Shown in pieces: positions 8,285 to 16,127 of a DNA stretch of 43,901 bases (position 1 is its first letter; each line of letters starts with the position of its first letter). Both the position numbers and the translations under genes were made by a program. The notes under the pieces are model-generated. The model saw only the letters and a list, made by a program, of their open reading frames with translations. It was not told the DNA's origin and searched no databases. The DNA is from Gemmatimonadota bacterium. Lineage in GTDB: Bacteria; Gemmatimonadota; Gemmatimonadetes; Gemmatimonadales; GWC2-71-9. The stretch covers positions 1-43,901 of the forward strand of contig JANYAG010000048.1 of NCBI GenBank assembly GCA_025361465.1, read 5' to 3'.

Positions 8285-11200
8285 TCAATTGAACTTCGCC
8301 GCGCGTGCGATCCACTTCTCGAGGTCCTTCTCCTTGGAATTCAGCGGGGTGCCGGGATGGATGATCGCCACCGGGCAGCGCTCCGCGGCCGTGACCAACT
8401 GGGCGAACGTGCCAGCCTTGGGGTCCTTGATGACCGCCTGCTTGGTGGCGTTGTACACGAACATCTTCTTGTTGGCGTTGATGCATTCGTTGCACGTGGT
8501 GCAGCGCGCCGAATCGATCCACGGCGCAATGACCATGGCGTCGTCGTCTTCGGCCGTGGGCGCCGCGGCCACTGCGGCGACCGGGGCCTTGGCCGGCGCT
8601 GCCGAGGCCGGGACGTTCGTCACTGGTGCGGCGACCGGGGCGGCCCCGGCGGGCCGCGGCCGTGTCAACGCCGGCAACTCGGCCAGGAACTCCGCCACCG
8701 CCGCCGAGCCGCCAGCCTTGGTGAGCAGCGCCGACGCCAGCCGGCGCGCCATCTGCGCCGGATAGGTCGCGCGGAGGTCGGCCAGTTTCGCTTCATAGTC
8801 GGCCCGCAGCGAGGCCGTCCGGGTTTCGAATTCCGCCTCGACCGAGCTCGCCACCTGGTCGCGAACGCTCGGGGCGATCTCCAACCCGGCGAGTTGGCGC
8901 AGCTGTGACCAGAATTGCTGCCGCTCTTCCGCCAGGTGCACGATCTCGCTCGACACGCTGAGCCGGCGCAGCGTGCGATCCTTCGCGAGCGCCAGGATGT
9001 AGGGGGCATGACCATCGCGCTCCGCGGGGGCAAGCGCGAGATACTCGTGGAACGGCATCATCGCGTCGTCCCACGTGGTCGACGGCACCTCGGCGAAGTG
9101 TTGCTTGAAGCGGCCCTCGGTGGCGGCCCAATCGGCGATGGTCACCGGCAGTTCGAGGGTTTGCTCCGCCCCCGCGCCGTCGAGGTACTTCAACGTGTAG
9201 GTGGGCCAGGCGTCCTCGACCGAGGGATTGCCCTCGAGCGACAACTGGTCGGCATAGGTCGGCCCGGCCTCGGGGTCGAACGTGAGGAACGGGAACGCCC
9301 GGCTTTCCAGCGCCAGGCGAGCCGAGTGCTGCGACGAGTCGTCGGCCAGCCCGTGCTCGACCGGGCAGGGTGTGTACACATTGATCAGCACCGGGCGGCG
9401 CTTGTGCAGGCCCCTCAGCACGCCGCCAATCAGGTGCGACGCCGAGGCTTGCGACGTCTGGTGGACATAGACGCCGCGATGCGCGATGGCGATCAACGCC
9501 AGTTCCTTGCGGACTTCGGTCTTGCCATGCTGCGCCTTGCCGAAGCCGGACATGTCGGCCACCTGTCCCGTGAAGCCCGAGGTGCAGGCCTGGCCACCAG
9601 TGTTGGAGTACACCTGCGTGTCGAGCACCACGACGCGGATCGGCTTGCCGCTCGCCAGCAGGCGCGAGAGGTTCTGGAAGCCGATGTCGAGCATCGCGCC
9701 GTCGCCGCCCATCGCGACGATCGGCGGGCAGAGGGCGAATTCGTCGTCGGTGAACTGCTGCCAGGTGAGCAGCGCCAGGGCCGGTTCATGGAGCGCCGCG
9801 TCGTAGCCGCCGTCGGTCAGCAGTTCGGCGCGACGGATGAGGGCGAAGTTGTCCGCCATCTTGCGCATGTGGGCCTCGAACAGCCCGATCGCGACCGACG
9901 TCGAATCCTGGAAGAGATGGCTCACCCACGGGAACGGATACGGATTGTAGGGATAGGTGCCGCCCCAGACCGAAGAGCAGCCGGTGCTGTTGGCCATCCC
10001 CATCGGGGCACGCCCGGTGCCGCTCGGCCCCGCTTCGTAGCGCCACTTGAGGTCCTTCAGCGCGGCGATGGTGCGGTTGAGCAGCATCAGCTGCTCCTGC
10101 TTGGCCGCATCGATCGGCACGGCCACCGAGCCACCGCCCTGGGCGGCCGCATCGAGGTCGGCGCCCGAGGCGATCAGCTCACGCGCTTCCCGGTCAAGGG
10201 CAGCGAGCAGTTCGTCGAGATGGGCGACGTACCGCTCGATGCGCGGCTGCATCGACGCGAAGATCGAGGAGACGATCAGGTGGACCGCGGTCTTCTCGCC
10301 ACAGCCCATGCAGGCGCCGTCGCCGCCAACCATGGAACGGTAGGTGGCCTTCTTGAGCAGCAGCGAGGACAGCACGCCGATGCCCTCGTCCACATCGCTC
10401 ACGTTGACGAAGCGATTGTCGGTGTCGGGCAGCCGCTGCCAGATGGCCCAATTGCGGCGCAGCTGCTCGAGCGAGGCGTCATCCTGCCGGACCGACACGA
10501 GCGCGCCGTCGGGACAGACCTCGACGCAGAGATTGCACCCCTTGCAGGCCTCGGGATTGACCGTGATCGAGAGCAGGCCGCCGGAGCCCTTCTCCTTCCC
10601 TTCGATCGCGTCAAAGAACGGCCGGGTCCGCGCCACCGGGAACTCGGCCAGCCGCGGCTGCACCACCGCGAACTCCTGGTCGGTCGCCGCGCGACGATCG
10701 GCGTCCCACTTCAGCTTGTCCGCGACGGTCGCATAGCCCTTGGCGAACGCCTCGGTCACCGCCAGCGACGGCTCCTTGGCCAGGAGACGCTGGACTTCCT
10801 TGCCCCAGGGCTTGGCGACCGGCCGCAGGCGATCGACCGTGTGACTGGTGGCCGCCGCTCCGATCGCCGCAGTGATGACCTCCTCGGGGCTGTTGACCAG
10901 CCCGGGGATGGCGGCATCGGGACACTGGGTCCAGCACTGCGCACAGCCGGTGCAGTTGGCGGCCACGAACGCCGGGATCTCCATCCGCACGCCGCTCATG
11001 TCGCGCACCGCGCCGGTGGCGGCCGGGATCGCGCTGATCGCCGCAAACGGATCGGCGATGCCGTCCTGCCCCATCACGCAGAGCGAACACACCTGCTCCC
11101 AGAACCGGCCCGGATTGCCGATGCCCTGCTGGGCGTCGATCACGTCGAGCGAGCCGGGAATGTGCGGGACGGTGCCGAGCGCCATGCTCGCCTCGACCGC

Positions 11201-13321
11201 CGTGGCATCCACCACCAGCACCTGGTCAAACCCGCGGCGAATGACGCGGAGGTTGTCTTCCACCACCGCCTCGCCGCGATGGCCGAACTTCTTCTTGAAC
11301 TGGGCACGGATGCCCTCGAACAGGCGGGCTTCGGTCGTCTCCTCGCGCTGCAGCAGCGGCGAGGTGTTGAAGAAGGCCCCGAGGAACGCCGCACCCTGCA
11401 TCCGGTAGCGCAACTCGACGTCGGACGCTTCTTCCCGCGCGATGGCGAAGGCGTCGAGCACATAGACCCGGATCTTCCGCTCGCGGATGGTCGCGCGCGC
11501 CTGGGCCGGAAGGGTGAGCCAGAACTCGGCCGGGCTCAGGTCGCTCTGGATCACGAAGACGCCACCCGCGGCGAGGCCGGCGAGCGGATCGCTGTGCCGG
11601 AAGACATTCGGGTCGGGCGAGAGGACGACATCGACGTGCCGGAGTTCGCAGTTGAGGCGCACCGGCTCGTGCGACAGCACGGCATAGAACGTCGTCGGCT
11701 GACCCTTCTTTTCCGAGCCGTACTTGGGATTGGCCTTGATCTGCATCCCGAAGAGCTCGAACGCCGTCATCGCGAGGTTCTTGCCCATCGTGATGGCGCC
11801 CCAGCCACCGACGGAGTGGATCCGCACCGCGGTCGAGCCTTCGGGCAGGAGGTTCAGGTCGCCGGCCGACGTGAGCGACAGCTCCCCGATCTCGGGATAG
11901 CTGTCGAGCATCCGTTCCTGCCAGATCTGCAACTTCGGGAGCTTGGTCTCGCGGCGGATGAAGTCGATGCCCAGGTAGAACTGGCGCTTCTGGGCGCCCT
12001 TGGGCAGCATGTTGTCGACGGCCGCGACGATATCGCCGGGCTGCAGGTCGCGGCTGCCGAGGCCGAAACAGCCGGAATGGAAGTTGGGCACCTGGCCTGC
12101 GCCGAGCGCGGCGAGCCCCGGGAATGCGACGGCGCCGCCGGTCGCGACGCGGCCGTTCTCGACCGCCTGCGAGATGGCCGAGCGGATTTCGCGCAGCAGC
12201 GGGGGATCAACAGCCAGCGGCTGGTCGGTACGCTCGAGGACGACGACAGCCTTCTTGCCGGCGAGGGCATGACTGATCAGGTCGGCCGGGAACGGCCGGA
12301 ACATCGTCAGGTTGAGGACACCAATTGCCAGGCCACGCGTGGCGCGCAGGTGATCGACCACCGCCTCGGCATTGGCGACGACCGAGCCCTGTCCGACGAT
12401 CACGTATTCCGCATCGTCGAGACGGTAGCCGGAGACCCGGGCGTACCGGCGACCGGTGAGGGCGGCGAACTCGGCGAACGCCTGGTCGGTCAGGCTGGTG
12501 ATGTGATCGAAATAGAAGGGCCGCTGGGCGGCGACACCTTGGGCGTAGCTGTCCTGGTTCTGCACCACGCCGAGCATCGCCGGGTAATCGAAGTCGAACA
12601 TCTCCGGAATCCGGCGGCGCATCTCCCCGAACACCAGGCGCTGTGACGGCGTCGGCGAGGGGATCATGTCGGCGGGATCGCCGAGATACGTCTTGATGAG
12701 TTCGCGCTCCGGGAGGAGGAGCGACTCGATCACATGGGAGGTGAGGAAGCCGTCCTGGGCGCAGATGCCCGGGTTGAGCGACAGCTCGGCGATCCGGTGG
12801 GCGACCAGGTTGAGGTCGGCCGCTTCCTGGACATCCTTGGCGAACAGCTGGAAGAAGCCGGTGTCGTCGACCGCGTGATAGTCATCGTGACCGGCGTGGA
12901 CATTGAGGGCGTGCTTGGTCATCGCGCGGGCGGCGATGTTGAGCACATACGTCAGCCGCTTGCCGACGGCCGCGTAGAGCGACTCGTGCATGTAGGCGAT
13001 GCCCTGCCCGCTCGAGAAGTTGGTCGCGCGCAGGCCGGACATCGCCATCCCGGCGGTGACCGCGGCGGCGGCATGCTCGCCTTCGGGTTCGAAGAAGAGG
13101 AGGCGCCGGCCGTTGACGTTCAGCTTCCCTTCGGCGACCGCCTGGGCCCACCCTTCACCCATCTGGGTGGAGGGAGTGATCGGATAGGCGCCGGCCGCCT
13201 CGCCGGCGGCAATCTCCATGGCCACGACCGCGGCGCTGCCGTCGAGCGCCTCCAGCGTGCCGGGATAGCGCGGCGTTTCGGGCGCCTTGGAACTGCGCGG
13301 ACTGCGAAGAATCGACGTCAT
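8285..13321 (-). CDS. nifJ: Giant pyruvate:ferredoxin (flavodoxin) oxidoreductase-like protein with fused C-terminal 4Fe-4S ferredoxin domain
   Basis: About 1678 aa from ATG at 13321 (ATGA overlap with rnfB stop); AYPITPSTQMGE; CTGCAQCWTQCP; CKGCNLCVEVCP; GACMGCGE; NSTGCSSVWGGTYPYNPYP; GGDGAMLDIGFQNLSR; YTPCPVEHG; C-terminal ARCTTCNECINANKKMF...ERCPVAII. Confidence 0.9.
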   Translation of the reverse strand: MTSILRSPRSSKAPETPRYPGTLEALDGSAAVVAMEIAAGEAAGAYPITPSTQMGEGWAQAVAEGKLNVNGRRLLFFEPEGEHAAAAVTAGMAMSGLRATNFSSGQGIAYMHESLYAAVGKRLTYVLNIAARAMTKHALNVHAGHDDYHAVDDTGFFQLFAKDVQEAADLNLVAHRIAELSLNPGICAQDGFLTSHVIESLLLPERELIKTYLGDPADMIPSPTPSQRLVFGEMRRRIPEMFDFDYPAMLGVVQNQDSYAQGVAAQRPFYFDHITSLTDQAFAEFAALTGRRYARVSGYRLDDAEYVIVGQGSVVANAEAVVDHLRATRGLAIGVLNLTMFRPFPADLISHALAGKKAVVVLERTDQPLAVDPPLLREIRSAISQAVENGRVATGGAVAFPGLAALGAGQVPNFHSGCFGLGSRDLQPGDIVAAVDNMLPKGAQKRQFYLGIDFIRRETKLPKLQIWQERMLDSYPEIGELSLTSAGDLNLLPEGSTAVRIHSVGGWGAITMGKNLAMTAFELFGMQIKANPKYGSEKKGQPTTFYAVLSHEPVRLNCELRHVDVVLSPDPNVFRHSDPLAGLAAGGVFVIQSDLSPAEFWLTLPAQARATIRERKIRVYVLDAFAIAREEASDVELRYRMQGAAFLGAFFNTSPLLQREETTEARLFEGIRAQFKKKFGHRGEAVVEDNLRVIRRGFDQVLVVDATAVEASMALGTVPHIPGSLDVIDAQQGIGNPGRFWEQVCSLCVMGQDGIADPFAAISAIPAATGAVRDMSGVRMEIPAFVAANCTGCAQCWTQCPDAAIPGLVNSPEEVITAAIGAAATSHTVDRLRPVAKPWGKEVQRLLAKEPSLAVTEAFAKGYATVADKLKWDADRRAATDQEFAVVQPRLAEFPVARTRPFFDAIEGKEKGSGGLLSITVNPEACKGCNLCVEVCPDGALVSVRQDDASLEQLRRNWAIWQRLPDTDNRFVNVSDVDEGIGVLSSLLLKKATYRSMVGGDGACMGCGEKTAVHLIVSSIFASMQPRIERYVAHLDELLAALDREARELIASGADLDAAAQGGGSVAVPIDAAKQEQLMLLNRTIAALKDLKWRYEAGPSGTGRAPMGMANSTGCSSVWGGTYPYNPYPFPWVSHLFQDSTSVAIGLFEAHMRKMADNFALIRRAELLTDGGYDAALHEPALALLTWQQFTDDEFALCPPIVAMGGDGAMLDIGFQNLSRLLASGKPIRVVVLDTQVYSNTGGQACTSGFTGQVADMSGFGKAQHGKTEVRKELALIAIAHRGVYVHQTSQASASHLIGGVLRGLHKRRPVLINVYTPCPVEHGLADDSSQHSARLALESRAFPFLTFDPEAGPTYADQLSLEGNPSVEDAWPTYTLKYLDGAGAEQTLELPVTIADWAATEGRFKQHFAEVPSTTWDDAMMPFHEYLALAPAERDGHAPYILALAKDRTLRRLSVSSEIVHLAEERQQFWSQLRQLAGLEIAPSVRDQVASSVEAEFETRTASLRADYEAKLADLRATYPAQMARRLASALLTKAGGSAAVAEFLAELPALTRPRPAGAAPVAAPVTNVPASAAPAKAPVAAVAAAPTAEDDDAMVIAPWIDSARCTTCNECINANKKMFVYNATKQAVIKDPKAGTFAQLVTAAERCPVAIIHPGTPLNSKEKDLEKWIARAAKFN

Positions 13322-14157
13322 GCTTCCGTGCTCCCAGCCAAAGACGGCATGCGGACGAATTGCGCTCCGTCCAGCCATACGATCGCGCCGGTCGGACAGC
13401 GGGTCACTGCCTGCCGATCGGCCTGTGCGTTGAGTTCATAGTTCACTGTCGCCACACCACTGCTGACACTGATCAGTCCCGGCGCGGCATCCTGCACGCA
13501 CTTGCCGCAGGTCGTGCACGCCACCTGACACTGGTCCAGCACCTCGTCGCCGGCGAGGAGGTTCTTGCACTGCACCAGGAGCCGTTGTTCCACGGGCTGG
13601 AGCACGAACAGTCCCTTCGGGCAGGCCTCGACGCAGTCACCACACGCAGTGCAGGTGACCGGGTCGACCACCGGGAGCCCGGTGTCGCTCATCGTGATCG
13701 CCTTGAAGGCGCACACCCGAGCGCAATCGGCGAGGGAGAGGCAGCCCCAGGCGCAGCCCTTCCCGCCTCCGGCCACGGCCGCGGCCGCGGCACACGTGGG
13801 GAGCCCGCGGTATTCGGCCTGCGACACCGCGACGTCGGTTCCGCCGGCACAGAGCAGTCGCGCGACGCGCCGCTGTGCGGTCCCCGCCGCGACGCCGAGG
13901 AAACCGGCAATCGCCTTGTGCACATCATCGCTGCCCACCGAACACTTCGTCGGCGCGATGATCCCCTCAACCGCCTGCTCGGCAAACGCCCGGCAGCCCG
14001 GCAGCCCGCACGCGCCACAGTTGGCGTTGGGCAGCATCGAGGCGACCGCGTCGATCCGGGGATCTTCCCAGACCCACAGCTTCCGGTTGGCCAGCGCGAT
14101 GAAGACCGCGAAGACCAGCCCCACTCCACCAACAATCAGGATCGCGAGCAGTGTCAT
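13318..14157 (-). CDS. rnfB: Electron transport complex subunit RnfB (multi-cluster ferredoxin-type)
   Basis: N-terminal TM; LPNANCGACGLPGC...KC; CAWGCLSLADCARVCAF; CTACGDCVEACP; CTTCGKCVQDAAPGLI...RCPTGAIVW. Confidence 0.93.
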   Translation of the reverse strand: MTLLAILIVGGVGLVFAVFIALANRKLWVWEDPRIDAVASMLPNANCGACGLPGCRAFAEQAVEGIIAPTKCSVGSDDVHKAIAGFLGVAAGTAQRRVARLLCAGGTDVAVSQAEYRGLPTCAAAAAVAGGGKGCAWGCLSLADCARVCAFKAITMSDTGLPVVDPVTCTACGDCVEACPKGLFVLQPVEQRLLVQCKNLLAGDEVLDQCQVACTTCGKCVQDAAPGLISVSSGVATVNYELNAQADRQAVTRCPTGAIVWLDGAQFVRMPSLAGSTEA

Positions 14158-14179
14158 CGTGACGATTTCCGCATCGGTA

Positions 14180-15181
14180 TCAGCTCTCCCCCAGCCCGGA
14201 TGCACCAAGCAGCCACGCCGCGATCTTCTCCACCGCATCGTCGCCGCTGCCTGCGCGCGGAGCCGATCCGGCACTCGCCGGCGCGGCGATCGGTGCGCGA
14301 GCCAGATCTTCCAGCATGGTTCGGTCTTCCGCCATCTGCCAGGCGCTCATGCCACTGATGGCACGCTTGGGCACCTCGCCCAGCGTCCCCACCGTCAACC
14401 GCTGCCACGGCTCGCGCCCGGCGGCCGGGTCGTGGCAGAAGACCGCGGCGCCGGCCGGCATCACCGCCCCGATCGCCGGCCCGTCAGACAGGGCGACCCG
14501 ATCGAGTCCGCTGCCGTCGATGGTCTGCAACACCAGCGTACCGGGGGTGATGCAGCGCGCGAGTGGCGCCGGCGCCGACGCGCCCCGCACCACCAGCACG
14601 ATCTTCTCGCGACCGTCGGCAAAATCACTCAGGGCCCCGACGTGCAGGTCGGCCCCGTCGAGCGAGACGATCAGGGGCGGGGCGTACCGCCGCTCGGTCT
14701 TGCCCCAGGCACGGAAGTCCAGCGGATCGAGCAACCGATCATGCTCGCTGGCCTGGTAGCGTCCCCCGCGCACCACATCGGTCAGGATCACCGCACCAAA
14801 TGCCCGCCCGAATTCCGCCAGCGCGTCGTTGACCGTGGCACCCAGTCGGCCGCCCGTGGGGAGAGCGATCAGGAAGGCATCCGTGCCGCGCTCGGCGATC
14901 GCGCGCAGCGTGGCGCTGGCACGAGTGAGCGCGGCCACCGCCGCGGGGGACACCGGCGGCACCGCGGGGAAGAGCGTGGCGAACCGCGCCGCGTCCACCC
15001 GGCCGGCTGCAAATTGTCCCAGTGCAATCCCGGCGCGACCGGCCTGCTGACTGCTGTCGGCGGCCTGCTCCGCGAGGAACGCTTCGGCGAGGGCGAGGGC
15101 GCGTTGAATGATCGCGCGAAATTCGGCGATCGGCCGCTCCATGGCCGCCGTGGCCAGGGCAAAGCGCGCGTCAGACGGCAT
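14180..15181 (-). CDS. conserved hypothetical protein encoded between korB and rnfB
   Basis: 333-aa uninterrupted ORF overlapping korB by 11 nt and 22 nt before rnfB; no family recognised. Confidence 0.75.
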   Translation of the reverse strand: MPSDARFALATAAMERPIAEFRAIIQRALALAEAFLAEQAADSSQQAGRAGIALGQFAAGRVDAARFATLFPAVPPVSPAAVAALTRASATLRAIAERGTDAFLIALPTGGRLGATVNDALAEFGRAFGAVILTDVVRGGRYQASEHDRLLDPLDFRAWGKTERRYAPPLIVSLDGADLHVGALSDFADGREKIVLVVRGASAPAPLARCITPGTLVLQTIDGSGLDRVALSDGPAIGAVMPAGAAVFCHDPAAGREPWQRLTVGTLGEVPKRAISGMSAWQMAEDRTMLEDLARAPIAAPASAGSAPRAGSGDDAVEKIAAWLLGASGLGES

Positions 15182-16127
15182 AGCGATCCAGCTCCGCTTC
15201 CATCAGGGTGATCCGCTCGTCGGCGGTGCGCGGCGCCACGCGCAGGAGGTCTTCGTAGCGCGGCCGCGACGGATCGCGGAACAGCACACCGAGGTGGATG
15301 TGGTCGGTGCTCTCGGCGATTCGGCGCGCCGCGTCGAGATCATGCGGATCGTGCGCGACCTGGGTCTTGTAGATCTTCTCGAGATCAGGCACCACCACGC
15401 CGTCGTCGTGGGTCAGCAACGCAATGCGGGCGGGGTCCTGCACCGCCGCCTGGTAGACGGCCGCGGAGTACACCGGACACCGCTGCAGGATGCGCACGAA
15501 GCTCAGGCCGCGATGGTGATAGGCCTCTCGCAGCGTGGCATAGAGGTGCGCCGGGGCCCACTCGGCGGTCTGGGCCACGAACGAGGCGTTGGTCACGCCC
15601 AGCGACACCGTGAGCGGATTGAGCGACGGAAGCCGACTCCCGTTCGGTTGCGTGTTGCTGGGAAATCCCTGCGGGGTGGTCGGTGAGGTCTGCTTCTTCG
15701 TCAGCGCGTAGATGCCGTTGTCGAGGAGGAGGACCGTCATGTTGATGTTGTAGCGCAGGGCGTGGATCCAGTGCGCCGCACCGATCGACGTGCAGTCGCC
15801 ATCGCCCATGACAACAAAGACCGTGAGGTCGGGACGGCTCAGCTTGACGCCGGTCGCCACCGGCAGCGCGCGGCCATGGATGCCGTGGAAGCCGTAGGTC
15901 TTGAGATAATGCGGAAACCGGCTTGAGCAGCCGATGCCCGAGACGAACACCGTCTGTTCCGGGGTGAGCTGCTCGGCGGTCAGCAGCCGCTGCACCGCGG
16001 TCAGGACCGAATGATCGCCGCAACCGGGGCACCAGCGCGCGCGCGCGCCCTCGTAGTCACTCAGCTCGTACTCGGCATCGTGCTCGTCCGGCTGCAGGAC
16101 CGGCAGGAGCCCGCAGGCGATTGTCAT
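15171..16127 (-). CDS. korB: 2-oxoacid:ferredoxin oxidoreductase beta subunit
   Basis: ARWCPGCGDHSVL; FVSGIGCSSRFPHYL; VVMGDGDCTSIGAAHWIHALRYNINMTVLLLDNGIYALTKKQTSPTT (TPP-binding). Confidence 0.93.
   Translation of the reverse strand: MTIACGLLPVLQPDEHDAEYELSDYEGARARWCPGCGDHSVLTAVQRLLTAEQLTPEQTVFVSGIGCSSRFPHYLKTYGFHGIHGRALPVATGVKLSRPDLTVFVVMGDGDCTSIGAAHWIHALRYNINMTVLLLDNGIYALTKKQTSPTTPQGFPSNTQPNGSRLPSLNPLTVSLGVTNASFVAQTAEWAPAHLYATLREAYHHRGLSFVRILQRCPVYSAAVYQAAVQDPARIALLTHDDGVVVPDLEKIYKTQVAHDPHDLDAARRIAESTDHIHLGVLFRDPSRPRYEDLLRVAPRTADERITLMEAELDRYAV

Noticed and set aside
8915-12646. 1243-aa plus-strand ORF antisense to nifJ
   Set aside because: Low-complexity Arg/Gly/His/Asp-rich translation typical of shadow ORFs in high-GC DNA; the opposite strand encodes a motif-rich PFOR
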